From Microvirga sp. VF16 (GTDB lineage: Bacteria > Pseudomonadota > Alphaproteobacteria > Rhizobiales > Beijerinckiaceae), in the NCBI RefSeq assembly GCF_016864375.1, contig NZ_CP069355.1:1339019-1403018 (forward strand): DNA of 64,000 nt, in the 5' to 3' direction. Shown here piece after piece: positions 8,278-17,591 of the stretch; position 1 is the stretch's first letter, and each line of letters begins with the position of its first letter. The position numbers were made by a program, and so were the translations under genes. Below the pieces are notes generated by a model. That model was not told the origin of the DNA and made no database searches. It worked only from the letters and a program-made list of their open reading frames with translations.

Positions 8278-9264
8278 CTACATTCGATAGGCGACTGCTC
8301 CACCCATCATTCCCGCACCCGCAGCCGTGAGCGTTTCGCCCTCGGCAAAACGCTTCTCCCTGTTGGCGATCGATAGCGAAAGAGGGATGGTGGCAGCAGA
8401 GGAATTGCCGAAGGTTTCGATCGTGCGGATTGTCCTTGCCGGATCGATGCCGGGATTGTTGCAAACAGTATTGAACATACGGGCATTGGCCTGGTGCGGA
8501 ACGAACCGGTCGACATCCGTTTCCGCAATCCCGGCCTGTGCCAGTGCGCGCTCGGAGGTCCTCGTCATCAGCGTGACCGCGCGGGAGAAAACCTCGCGGC
8601 CGTCTGGCATCGTCATCAGGAAATCCTCAGCCTTCGTATCGGGGGAGAAGGGCCGACTGCTGTCTCCTGCCGGTATCTTAATCAGATCATAGCCGGTCCC
8701 ATCCGATGCGAGCTCGGCGGAAAGGAGGCCACTTTGCCGACCCCGGCCTGGTTCGAGCACGACGGCGCCTGCCGCATCGGCAAAGAGTACCGCGCTCGCC
8801 CTCTCGGCGGGATTGATGCGGCGGCTCAGAATGTTGGCGGCGATTACCAGGACGGCACGGCCGTGTGCACGGACAAAGCCGTCTGCGAGAGTCAGCGCGT
8901 AGAGAAAGCCGGAACAGGCGCCGGCGAGATCGATCGCACCGGATTTTTCCAGGCCGAGCTTATGAACGAGCAATGGTGCCGAAGGCGGGAGCAGGTGATC
9001 CGGCGTGGAGGTCTCAAGCAGCGTCAGCGCGATCTCGCCGCGGGCGATCTGCGCATCTTGCAACGCCATCCGGCCAGCTTCGGCGGCCAGGCCGCTCAGC
9101 GTCTCCCCGTCTTGAGCCCAGTGGCGCGTCCGGATGCCGGTCCTGCGCAAGATCCAGCCTGCTTCAAGACCCAGACGCGCCTCGATTTCGGCATTGTCGA
9201 CACGCCGCCCAGGCACAGCATGCCCGAAACCGACCATCCGGGAAGAAAACGTCGTCATCGTCAC
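8278..9264 (-). CDS. bioZ: Beta-ketoacyl-ACP synthase III-like biotin gene BioZ
   Basis: Thiolase-fold enzyme of 328 residues that supplies the pimeloyl-type precursor for biotin in alphaproteobacteria lacking BioC/BioH. The KAS III triad is intact: Cys in GACSGFLYAL, His in VPHQANARM, Asn in GNSSAATIPLSL. It starts at GTG 9264 overlapping the bioA stop by 4 bases (an internal ATG lies at 9258) and closes the bioBFDAZ order. FabH paralogues have the same triad; assignment as BioZ rests on operon position. It is one of only two bio genes here with an open frame. Confidence 0.9.
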   Translation of the reverse strand: MTMTTFSSRMVGFGHAVPGRRVDNAEIEARLGLEAGWILRRTGIRTRHWAQDGETLSGLAAEAGRMALQDAQIARGEIALTLLETSTPDHLLPPSAPLLVHKLGLEKSGAIDLAGACSGFLYALTLADGFVRAHGRAVLVIAANILSRRINPAERASAVLFADAAGAVVLEPGRGRQSGLLSAELASDGTGYDLIKIPAGDSSRPFSPDTKAEDFLMTMPDGREVFSRAVTLMTRTSERALAQAGIAETDVDRFVPHQANARMFNTVCNNPGIDPARTIRTIETFGNSSAATIPLSLSIANREKRFAEGETLTAAGAGMMGGAVAYRM

Positions 9265-10525
9265 ATCTTCCCAAGAACAGTCGATGTCACGTCGTCTATG
9301 GCGTCGTAGGCACCGGCAAGCTCTTCAGCGGTTACGCAATAGGGCGGCATCAGGTAAACGACGTTGCCGAGCAGGCGGATGAGCAGCCCGCGCTCGCGGA
9401 AGAGACGCCGCATGCGAGGACCGACATCCGCAAGATAGCCGCCTGACGGCACGACGAGATCGAGTGCCGCAATCGTCCCGGCCTGCCGGATATGGGCAAA
9501 GCCCTTATCGCCCTGAAACCGCTCGAGGTTTGCCCGATGCAGCGTTTCGAGGTTTTCGACCCGCTCAAGAACGGGCTCGCTCCGCCAAATTTCGAGGTTG
9601 GCGACAGCAGCCGCGCAGGCGATCGGATTGGCGGTGTAGGAGCTCGAATGGAAGAAGGTCTTGCGGCGGTCGGTGGAGACGTGGGCATCGAAGATGTCGC
9701 CGGTGCAAAGGGTTGCCGCCAAGGGCAGGGCACCGCCGGTTAGTCCCTTGGATGTACAAAGGATATCGGGCGTGATCCTGGCCTGCTCGCAGGCAAACAT
9801 CGTCCCCGTTCGGCCCCAGCCGGTCATGACTTCGTCGGCAACGAACAGGCAGCCATGGCGGGTAGCGATCTCTTTCAATCCGGCAAGCACGTGCGCATCA
9901 TAGATCTTCATGCCGCCGGCGCCGAGAACCAGAGGTTCGATCACCAATGCCGCCACGCGACCCGAACGACAGACGGTTTCGAACATGTCGAGTATCTTCT
10001 GCTCACGGCCGTTTCCGGACATGGGAGCCGGTCGACGTCGAACAGCAGCGGCTCGTAAGCCGCATTGAAGACACCTCGCTCTCCCGCTGACATGGTGCCG
10101 ATCGTATCGCCGTGATAGCTGTGCTCCATCACGACGATGCGGTCGCGCGGCTCTCCGCGGTTGTGGAAATAGCCAAGCGCCATCTTGATCGCCACTTCGA
10201 CCGAGGTCGAACCGCTGTGGGAATAGAAAACGTGCTCCAAACCGGTCGGTGCGATCTCGATCAGACCCGCCGCCAGTTCTTCGGCCGGAGCATGCGAAAA
10301 TTCGGCAAAGATAATCTGGTCGTAGGCATCGGTTGCGGCGCGGATTGCCTCCATGATCGCGGGGTGTCGATGGCCATGCGTGATCACCCACCAGGATGAA
10401 ATGGCGTCGAGAATACGATTCCCGTCCGCGTCGATCAGATAGGCACCCTTTGTCGATGCGACGCGTGTCATCGGCGGTTCGAGCGCATGCTGGGTGAAGG
10501 GGTGCCAGAGGGTCGAGCGGTTCAT
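9261..10525 (-). pseudogene. bioA: Adenosylmethionine-8-amino-7-oxononanoate aminotransferase, frameshifted
   Basis: PLP aminotransferase that makes DAPA from KAPA. It begins MNRSTLWHPFTQHALEPP at 10525, overlapping the bioD stop by 4 bases. Substrate residues SSWWVITHGHRHP and the PLP loop HSGSTSVEVAIKMAL are in the first frame. The frame breaks at about 10016-10020 after DVDRLPCP; a missing base would restore GNGREQKILDMFETV. The rest, with DEVMTGWGRTGTMF and the lysine motif CTSKGLTGGALPLAAT, continues in the other frame to 9261. Apart from the one-base gap the gene looks complete, so the lesion is recent or a sequencing error. Confidence 0.9.
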
Positions 10526-11161
10526 GCGGGCACCGCCGCAAAAGAAGCGGGATCGAAATGGTCCCGGAATACCTGGCGAAGGGTCTCGCGGCCGACATCC
10601 TGAAGCCAAGGCAGCCGGCCGAGCGAGCGGACGCCGCCCATCTTCACGATGATACGTTGTGTCTCGCGGTTCTCATCACCGATGAAGACAATACCGAAAA
10701 CCGGAACGCCGCGCCGCTTAAGCGCTTCCAGCGACAGCAGCGTGTGATTGATGTTGCCGAGAGAGGTCCTGGCGCAGAGAATGGCGGGAAACTGCCAGCG
10801 GGCAAACATATCGGCGAGGACCAGATCGTCCGAGAGCGGCACCAGAAGCCCGCCGGCCCCCTCGATCACCAGCGGCCGGTCGGTCACCGGCGGCACGAGC
10901 CGTTCCGGGTCGATCGCCACACCATCGAGACGAGCTGAAAGATGCAGCGAAGCCGGTGTCGACAGGCGATAGGCTTCCGGCAAAATGCGCTCGCGCGGCA
11001 CGTGCCCGAGCCGTGCAACTGTCTCGCTGTCTGTCTCATCGCCGAGCCCGGACTGGATAGGCTTCCAGTAATAGCCCGTCCAAGGCACCAGTGCGTGCGG
11101 CGGCAAAGATCGTCTTGCCGATGCTGGTATCAGTGCCGGAGACGACAAAGCGCGGGATCAT
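10522..11161 (-). pseudogene. bioD: Dethiobiotin synthetase, frameshifted
   Basis: ATP-dependent enzyme that makes dethiobiotin from DAPA. ATG 11161 overlaps the bioF stop (ATGA). The P-loop VSGTDTSIGKTIFAAA is in the first frame. A run of three C (plus strand 11075-11077) carries one base too many: with two, the protein reads TGALDGYYWKPIQSGL without a break. The rest (VIEGAGGLLVPL, CARTSLGNINHTLLSLEAL) is intact to 10522. Single-base change in a short homopolymer; loss of function if real. Confidence 0.9.
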
Positions 11162-12293
11162 GGCCTGTCCTCCCCGATCGCTCTGGCAAGCCGCTCGAAC
11201 ATCTCCGCGATCTGGCCTTCATCGACATTAAGCGTGATGGAAATTCTCAGCCGCGCCGTGCCGCCCGGCACGGTCGGCGGCCGGATCGCCCGCACATCAA
11301 AACCGTCGGCCCGCATGTGATCGGCGATCCGAAGCGCACGGGCATTGTCGCCGATCACAACCGGCTGAATCTGCGAACCACTCGGATTGACTCCGAGACG
11401 GGAGCGCAGCTGTTCGCCTGCAAAGTTCTTCAGACACGCCAGCCTCGTTCGGCGCTCCGGTTCGTCAGCGATCATGCGCAACGCTTCCCGCACTCCAGCC
11501 ACTATCAGCGGCGACGGCGCGGTCGAATAGATGAAGCTGCGCGCGCGGTTGACCAGATACTCAGCGAGTATCGAAGGCAGGCCGAGAAGTGCGCCGGAGA
11601 CGCCAAGCGCCTTGCCGCAGGAGTGCAGCGCCAGCACATTGCCACGGCTCTCCAGTCCCGCAGCGAGACCCCGGCCGCCAGGGCCGAACACGCCGGTAGC
11701 ATGCGCCTCGTCGACGACGAGAAAACCGTCATGCCGGTCGGCGAGATGCGCAAGCTCGAGAATCGGCGCCTGGTCTCCGTCCATCGAATAAAGGCTCTCG
11801 ACCGCGATCCAGGGATGCCCTCTGCCGCCGCTCTCGCGCCAGCGCCGGATTGCCTGATCGAAGGCCTCGACCTGGTTGTGCGGCACGGCAATCGCCTCCG
11901 CCTCGCTGGCCGCTATACCGTCATGGGCGCTCGCATGAATCAGCGCATCGTGGACGATCAGGTCGTCGCGCTGTGGAAGCGTCGAAAAGAGCGCCGCATT
12001 GGCCGCAAAGCCGCTGCCGAAATAAAGAATCTTCTCGACCCCGAAAAATGCCGCCGCTTCCGCCTCGAGCGCCTCATGTTCGGCGTGATTGCCGCGCAGG
12101 AGCCGTGAACGGCCGGCACGCCCCTGTCGATCGCAGCGGCAATGGCCGTCTTCAGGCGCGGCGCATGGGCGAGCCCCAGATAGTCATTAGAGGTGAAGTC
12201 GACGCCTTGCTGCTTGGTGAATTCGCGGATCCGCGACCTGCGCCGCTAACCCGCAAGCGTAACCTCATAGCGGGAGATCGCCGGCGAGCTCAA
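11158..12293 (-). pseudogene. bioF: 8-amino-7-oxononanoate synthase, multiple frameshifts
   Basis: PLP enzyme that makes KAPA. The probable start TTG 12293 overlaps the bioB stop (TTGA) and gives SSPAISRYEVTLAG followed by a stop. In another frame come EFTKQQGVDFTSNDYLGLAH and APRLKTAIAAAIDRGVP, and in a third RLLRGNHAEHEALEAEAAAF to the end. The catalytic part is otherwise well preserved: DEAHATGVFGPGGRG, and the lysine region HSCGKALGVSGAL. At least two lesions, near 12255-12220 and near 12120-12125, disable it. This is the most damaged bio gene here. Confidence 0.88.
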
Positions 12294-13294
12294 CGCGATA
12301 GCTCCAGTTCCATCGGCGTGAGCCCGAGCCGTCGGAGGAGCGCCGCATCATGATCCTCGCCAGGATTGTCTGCTGTCAGCAGCGTGTCCCCGATGAAGAT
12401 GGAATTGGCCCCGGCAACGACGCAGAGGGCCTGCATCTCGTCGCTCATCTCGGTGCGGCCGGCCGAGAGCCGTACATGCGAGCGCGGCATCAGGATGCGC
12501 GCCAGCGCGATGGTGCGCACGAAATCGATCGGATCGACAGGTGCTGCAGTGGCGAGCTTCGAGCCGGGGATTGGGATCAGCCTGTTGATCGGCACACTCT
12601 CCGGCGGCGCCGGCAGATTGGCGAGCGTCACCAGCATCGAAATACGGTCCTCAACCGTCTCACCCATGCCGAGAATGCCGCCCGCGCAGACCTTGATGCC
12701 GGCGTTGCGAACATTGGCGAGCGTTTCCAGCCGGTCCTCGAAGGTGCGGGTGGTGATGATCTCAGAATAATAGCGCTCGGACGTATCGATGTTGTGATTG
12801 TAATAGTCGAGGCCAACCTCGGCGAGCCTACCGGATTGTTCCGGCGTCAGCATGCCGAGCGTCATGCAGGTTTCCATCCCGAGCGCCTTCACGCCCTCGA
12901 TCATGGCGACCAGCACATCCATGTCGCGCTCCTTGGGATTGCGCCAGGCAGCTCCCATGCAGTAGCGCGTTGCGCCACCTTCCTTCGCCTTCTGCGCCTC
13001 AGCCAATACACGCTCGACCTCCATGAGCTTCGAGGCCTTGAGGCCGGTCGGGTAATGGGCGGATTGGCTGCAATAGCCGCAATCCTCGGGACAGCCACCG
13101 GTCTTGATCGACAAAAGCCGGCTCATCTGAATGGCGTTCGGATCAAAATGCGCGCGATGAACCTGTTGGGCGCGGAAGAGGAGCTCGTTGAACGGCAAAT
13201 TATAGATAATTTTGGCATCTTCAAAGGAAATGAACGCGTCGAGCGACGGCTCATCTTTGATTTTACTCGTCAGCAGCGTTGCACTTTCCGCCAT
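12290..13294 (-). CDS. bioB: Biotin synthase
   Basis: Radical-SAM enzyme of 334 residues that inserts sulfur into dethiobiotin. The 4Fe-4S motif CPEDCGYCSQS is intact and preceded by LLSIKTGG; MGAAWRNPKERD and the C-terminal SAGRTEMSDEMQAL are present. ATG 13294 has a strong AGAGGGGAG ribosome site. It heads the bio genes 52 bp after the DUF1989 gene on the same strand. A BioR-type palindrome, TTATCTATAA, lies inside the coding region about 90 bases from the start. Confidence 0.95.
   Translation of the reverse strand: MAESATLLTSKIKDEPSLDAFISFEDAKIIYNLPFNELLFRAQQVHRAHFDPNAIQMSRLLSIKTGGCPEDCGYCSQSAHYPTGLKASKLMEVERVLAEAQKAKEGGATRYCMGAAWRNPKERDMDVLVAMIEGVKALGMETCMTLGMLTPEQSGRLAEVGLDYYNHNIDTSERYYSEIITTRTFEDRLETLANVRNAGIKVCAGGILGMGETVEDRISMLVTLANLPAPPESVPINRLIPIPGSKLATAAPVDPIDFVRTIALARILMPRSHVRLSAGRTEMSDEMQALCVVAGANSIFIGDTLLTADNPGEDHDAALLRRLGLTPMELELSR
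13200..13209. promoter_or_regulatory. BioR-box-like palindrome inside bioB
   Basis: TTATCTATAA (minus strand), the consensus reported for the alphaproteobacterial biotin repressor BioR. It lies within the 5' coding part of bioB, where it encodes Ile-Ile-Tyr-Asn with offset, and not in the short intergenic region upstream, where no match is visible. It may be a working intragenic operator or a coincidence. Confidence 0.4.
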
Positions 13295-13346
13295 CGAACT
13301 CCCCTCTTAGCAAGTTTGACGTCGCAGAGCTAAGTTGCCCTCGCTT

Positions 13347-14207
13347 TTAGCGCCCGTGCGAGCGATCGTACCCATTGACGCCGGGTGCCGCCCAACCTTC
13401 GGGCAGGCGCTTGGCCTTATAGATTTCGACAACCAGCGGATAGCAAGCCGCCGTATCGGACGAATGCTCCGATGAGCAGTCGCCGCCCGGACAGGCCGAA
13501 AGTGCGCCCAGGAGATCGATCTCGGCGAAGAATTCCAGGTAGTCGCCAGGCCTGACGGGGCTCGCCTTCATGAAGTACTGCCCTGTGTCGCGGGTGAAGC
13601 CGGTGCACATGAACACGTTCAGCACGTCGTGGACATAGGCCTCGGCCTCGCGCACCGGCATCCCGGTCGTCTTGGCGAAAGCCCGCGTCAGGTTCGAGTG
13701 GCAGCAATGATGATACTGCCCGCCGTGGCTCAGCAGGTTGTGGGTATACGGATCGCAGCGCGTGCCGATCACGTCATGGACGGAGCCGCCGAACTCGTCA
13801 AAGCCGTACCAGTCCAGGGTATCGTGCGTGATCGTGGCGATCGGCCGAAGATAGGGAAAGTTGGAAAAGAGCTGGTCGCCAAGGCCGACATGGGTGCCGT
13901 TCAGGGCCCGCGTCTTGCCAGTATAGAGCCGCTCCTTTGGATCCTGGGCATTGAACAGGTTCAGGTCACCCACCTGCGCCCCCTCGCTGCAGACGATGCG
14001 GAAGAAATGACCCGCCGGCACGGTCCACGTGGCTGCGTCCCGTGGCGGCACGATCACGGTCTCGATGAGTTCGAGGTCGTCGCGCAGCGCACGGTATGCG
14101 GAGAGGTTGGGGCGCGGCAGCGCGTCGACCGGATAACAGACGACCGGCTTGATCGCCTGGCGGGCGGCGGCATCTGCGGGCGCGTCAGTGATGGGGTTCG
14201 GTCTCAT
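13347..14207 (-). CDS. DUF1989 protein (urea carboxylase-associated family)
   Basis: Cytosolic protein of 286 residues. Family signatures are VPAGHFFRIVCSEGAQVGDL near residue 65, the HCCHSNL region and FTRDTGQYFMKASPVRPGDY. The clustered Cys and His (HHCCHSN, CPGGDCSSEHSSD) suggest a metal site. The family accompanies urea- or guanidine-type carboxylases, so its place between the biotin carboxylase gene and the bio genes supports a shared role with the carboxylase. The reaction is not known to me. Spacing is 79 bp from the carboxylase and 52 bp to bioB. Confidence 0.85.
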   Translation of the reverse strand: MRPNPITDAPADAAARQAIKPVVCYPVDALPRPNLSAYRALRDDLELIETVIVPPRDAATWTVPAGHFFRIVCSEGAQVGDLNLFNAQDPKERLYTGKTRALNGTHVGLGDQLFSNFPYLRPIATITHDTLDWYGFDEFGGSVHDVIGTRCDPYTHNLLSHGGQYHHCCHSNLTRAFAKTTGMPVREAEAYVHDVLNVFMCTGFTRDTGQYFMKASPVRPGDYLEFFAEIDLLGALSACPGGDCSSEHSSDTAACYPLVVEIYKAKRLPEGWAAPGVNGYDRSHGR

Positions 14208-14286
14208 GGGCTCTCTCCGTTTCGTTGCGCCGTCAGCGGCAGCGTTTGTGGTCGGGATTTTTGGCCGGTTTTCTCATCCGCCCGCC

Positions 14287-15996
14287 TCAATCGATCAGCG
14301 CCAGCTCCGCGCCGAGGCCGACTGCGTTTCCAGGTTCGACCTTGATGTGAATGCGGCCGGCCTTTGGCGCGAGGACGCGCGTTTCCATCTTCATGGCCTC
14401 GATCAGCGCCACGGCCTCTCCCTCGGCAACATCTGTTCTGTCTTCGACCAGCCATTGCTGGAGCGTCCCGGGGATCGGGGCCGTCACCGCGCCCTCACTG
14501 GCCGGTGCGCTTGCGACGGTGGCTGGCTGCGATGCGGAAACTCCGGAGAAGAGAGCGGCGGGCAGGCTCAGCGCATGACGCTTGCCGTCGATCTCGATGA
14601 AGGTGCGCAGAAATCCCCCCTCGACAGGATCGACGCGTGGCGCCGGCTCAATGCCGCGGAAGGCCGTCTCGATCCAGTTGGTGTAGACGCCAAAGCCGTC
14701 CTCGCCGGTGAAGGCGCGCTCCTCCAGCACCGCGCGGTGGAACGGCAGCACCGAGGCGACACCCTCGATCCGGAACTCGGCCAGGGCCCGGCGGGCGCGG
14801 ATCAGCGCCTCCGCGCGGGTCGCGCCGGTGACGATCAGCTTCGCCATCATCGAGTCGTAGAGGCCCGGGATCTCCGATCCGGTCTCCACCCCGGCATCGA
14901 GCCGCACGCCCGGACCCGAAGGCGGTCGGAACCGGGTGATCCGTCCGGGCGTCGGCAGGAAGCCACGGCCGGGATCCTCGGCATTGATGCGGAACTCAAA
15001 GGCATGGCCACGCGGGGCAGGCGTTTCCGTCACGGAGAGCGGCAAGCCGTCGGCGATGCGCAGCTGCTCGATGACGATGTCGACGCCGGTCGTTTCCTCC
15101 GTCACCGGATGCTCGACCTGGAGGCGGGTGTTGACCTCAAGGAACGAGATGACACCGCTGTCCGACAGCAGGAACTCCACGGTGCCGGCGCCGGTGTAGC
15201 CGGCCGCTGCGCAAATGGCGCGGGCGGCATCATGAATGCGGGCGCGCTGGTCCTCCGAAATGAAAGGAGCGGGCGCCTCCTCCACGAGCTTCTGGTTGCG
15301 GCGCTGGAGCGAGCAGTCGCGCGTGCCCAGCACGACGGTGTTGCCGTGGCGGTCGGCGATGACCTGCGCCTCGATATGGCGCGGCTTGTCGAGAAACTGT
15401 TCGGCGTAGCACTCGCCGCGGCCGAAGGCCTCGGTTGCCTCCCGCACGGCAGACTCGAAGAGCTCACCGACCTCCTCCAGCTTGCGAGCCACCTTCATGC
15501 CGCGCCCGCCACCGCCGAAAGCAGCCTTGATGGCGAGCGGCAGACCTGCCTCCTTCGCAAAGGCAACGGCGTCCGCCGCTGAGGCGAGCGGGCCATCCGA
15601 TCCCTTGACCAGCGGGGCGCCGACCTGTGCCGCAATCCGGCGGGCCTCGACCTTGTCGCCGAGTGCCGTGATGACGGCCGGCGCCGGCCCGACCCAGACG
15701 AGGCCGGCGTCAATGACGGCCTGCGCGAACTCGGCGCGCTCGGACAGGAAGCCATATCCGGGATGGACGGCGTCCGCGCCAGCACGGCGGGCGATCTCGA
15801 GGATCTTCGGGATATTCAGATAGGTGTCGGCCGGGCGGCCGGGGCCGAGGCCATAGGCTTCGTCGGCCAGCTCGCCGTGAAGCGAGTGGGCATCGGCATC
15901 GGAATAGATCGCCACGGAGGCGACACCGTAGTCGCGTGCGGCACGGGCAATGCGGATGGCGATTTCGCCACGATTGGCGATGAGAAGCTTTTTCAT
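14287..15996 (-). CDS. Biotin carboxylase / biotin carrier fusion
   Basis: 569 residues joining a biotin carboxylase and a biotinyl carrier. The N-terminal part starts KKLLIANRGEIAIRIARA. The ATP-grasp glycine loop is KAAFGGGGRGMKV, and EVNTRLQVEHPVTEETTG carries the catalytic Glu/Arg. The carrier at the C-terminus has the biotinylation motif EAMKMETRV. There is no carboxyltransferase part; in urea carboxylase that role is played by KipI/KipA-type domains, which are encoded next door by the pxpB-pxpC fusion (overlap 4 bases). Together they resemble a split urea-carboxylase-type enzyme; the substrate may be a lactam, urea or amide. Confidence 0.92.
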   Translation of the reverse strand: MKKLLIANRGEIAIRIARAARDYGVASVAIYSDADAHSLHGELADEAYGLGPGRPADTYLNIPKILEIARRAGADAVHPGYGFLSERAEFAQAVIDAGLVWVGPAPAVITALGDKVEARRIAAQVGAPLVKGSDGPLASAADAVAFAKEAGLPLAIKAAFGGGGRGMKVARKLEEVGELFESAVREATEAFGRGECYAEQFLDKPRHIEAQVIADRHGNTVVLGTRDCSLQRRNQKLVEEAPAPFISEDQRARIHDAARAICAAAGYTGAGTVEFLLSDSGVISFLEVNTRLQVEHPVTEETTGVDIVIEQLRIADGLPLSVTETPAPRGHAFEFRINAEDPGRGFLPTPGRITRFRPPSGPGVRLDAGVETGSEIPGLYDSMMAKLIVTGATRAEALIRARRALAEFRIEGVASVLPFHRAVLEERAFTGEDGFGVYTNWIETAFRGIEPAPRVDPVEGGFLRTFIEIDGKRHALSLPAALFSGVSASQPATVASAPASEGAVTAPIPGTLQQWLVEDRTDVAEGEAVALIEAMKMETRVLAPKAGRIHIKVEPGNAVGLGAELALID

Positions 15997-17591
15997 CGGG
16001 CGAGTTCCCTGACGAGCGGGTCGAAGGCAGCGGTGGCGTTGAAGCGGATGGTCGCGCCGATCGGGATCTGGCCGGCGAGGTCGAGGTGGTGGCGCGCGAC
16101 AACCGCGATCACCGGATAGCCGCCGGTCAGGGGATGATCGGCAAGAAAGAGTACCGGCTGCCCGCTGTGCGGCACCTGGATTGACCCAAGTGCGGCACCC
16201 TCGGACGGCAGCTCCGCCGTATCGCGTCGCTCCAGCGGCTCAGTACCAGAAAGGCGCATGCCAACCCGGCTCGACTCCGCCGTCACCTGCCAGTCCTGGG
16301 AAAGCAGGGTGGCGACGCCCTTGTCCGTGAACCAGTCCGTACGAGGCCCAAGCACCACATCAAGTGTCACGGGGTTCCCTGCCCTTGGCATGGTCTTGAG
16401 CACAGGCCGGAGAGGATCGACAGCGGCAGCCGGTTCGTTTGCCGGTACCAGGATGTCACCCGTCGTGATTGCCGGCGGGCCGACCTTTGCCAGGGTGTCG
16501 GTGGCCGCTGAGCCAAGGACGGGGTCGACGGCAAAACTGCCGCGCAGGGCCAGATAGCTGCGCATGCCGTCCGGTGGGAAGCCGAGCGTCAACTCGTCCC
16601 CTGTGTCGAGCGCGAAAGGCCGACCGAGAGGAGCCGGGACAATTCGGCCGTCTGCCGTGAGGATCGTAAGGGGTGCGGGCGCACCTGTGACCGCTAGCGT
16701 AACCGGCCGGTCAGCCTTCAGCGCAAAGCCGCCGAAGGTGATCTCAAGGGCTGCCGCTTCGCGTGGATTGCCAACGCAGAGGTTCGCCTCAATGAGGCTT
16801 GCGCGATCAACCGCGCCGGATTCCGAGATGCCCTGGTCAGCCCGACCGGGGCGCCCGAGATCCTGGTAGAGTGCCGGGCGGTCGGCCCGGGTGACCAGAA
16901 GGCCTGCGGCGGGAGTGACGGCTTTCGTCGTCTCCTCCGGGCTTGCCGAAACGGAGACAATGGCTCCCTTCGCCATCTCGCGGAAGCGGACGCGATCACC
17001 GGGAGCCAGGAGGGCCGCGCGGGGGCGGCTGGTGTCCCACATGGTAAGCGGTGTGTGGCCGAGAAGCTGCCAGCCGCCGGGGCTGTCGGAGGGATAGATG
17101 CCGCCGAATGGGCCAGCGAGCGCCACCGAGCCGGCTGGAATGCGCACGCGCGGGCTCTTGCGGCGCGGCACGTCGAAGGCCGGATCGTCGCAGGTCATGT
17201 AGGCGAAGCCCGGCGCAAAGCCCGTGAAGGCAACGGTATAGGTCGCCTCCGTATGGCGGCGGATCAGGTCCTCCACCGTCCAGCCGAGGATCTCGGCGAC
17301 ATCGCTGAGGTCCTCGCCGTCATAGACGACAGGGATCTCGAAGGTTTCTCCCTGGCGTGAGCTGTGGACCGACAGGTCGATCTTGGCGATAACCTCAACG
17401 AGATGCTCATAGCCCGTCAGCAGCGGATCGAAGCGGACCATCAGCGTGCGGGCGGCCGGCACCAGGTCGATGACGCCCGCCGGCCGGGCGGCGAGCAGGC
17501 TGTCGAGCAGGGTCAGTGTCGTGGCGAGATCCTCGAGCTCGACCAGGAAGGCGTCGGAGCCAGCGGGCAGGAAGCGCAGGCGCTCAGCCAT
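15993..17591 (-). CDS. pxpB-pxpC: 5-oxoprolinase subunits B and C, fused (KipI-KipA)
   Basis: 532 residues. Residues 1-220 are the KipI/PxpB (AHS1) part with FTGFAPGFAYMTCDDPAF, RIPAGSVALAGPFGGIYP and SPGGWQLLGHTPL. Residues 225-532 are the KipA/PxpC (AHS2) part with LYQDLGRPGRADQGISESGA, ALEITFGGF and HPLTGGYPVIAVV. In bacteria PxpABC opens 5-oxoproline with ATP; the same two domains form the transferase half of urea carboxylase. It overlaps pxpA by 8 bases and the carboxylase gene by 4, a tight operon. The fusion of B and C is seen in other bacteria. Confidence 0.93.
   Translation of the reverse strand: MAERLRFLPAGSDAFLVELEDLATTLTLLDSLLAARPAGVIDLVPAARTLMVRFDPLLTGYEHLVEVIAKIDLSVHSSRQGETFEIPVVYDGEDLSDVAEILGWTVEDLIRRHTEATYTVAFTGFAPGFAYMTCDDPAFDVPRRKSPRVRIPAGSVALAGPFGGIYPSDSPGGWQLLGHTPLTMWDTSRPRAALLAPGDRVRFREMAKGAIVSVSASPEETTKAVTPAAGLLVTRADRPALYQDLGRPGRADQGISESGAVDRASLIEANLCVGNPREAAALEITFGGFALKADRPVTLAVTGAPAPLTILTADGRIVPAPLGRPFALDTGDELTLGFPPDGMRSYLALRGSFAVDPVLGSAATDTLAKVGPPAITTGDILVPANEPAAAVDPLRPVLKTMPRAGNPVTLDVVLGPRTDWFTDKGVATLLSQDWQVTAESSRVGMRLSGTEPLERRDTAELPSEGAALGSIQVPHSGQPVLFLADHPLTGGYPVIAVVARHHLDLAGQIPIGATIRFNATAAFDPLVRELAR

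Noticed and set aside
9261..12293. bio frameshifts as programmed frameshifting
   Set aside because: No slippery heptamer with a following structure was seen at the lesions, and three adjacent genes needing it is implausible. Decay or sequencing error is simpler.
13294..13346. Separate BioR-controlled promoter directly upstream of bioB
   Set aside because: The 52-bp gap has no TTATCTATAA-type palindrome and no clear -35/-10, so I kept only the intragenic match.
10942..15582. Plus-strand open frames of 330-480 residues across the bio and carboxylase genes
   Set aside because: They are antisense to clear enzymes and have low-complexity Arg/Gly/Ala composition.
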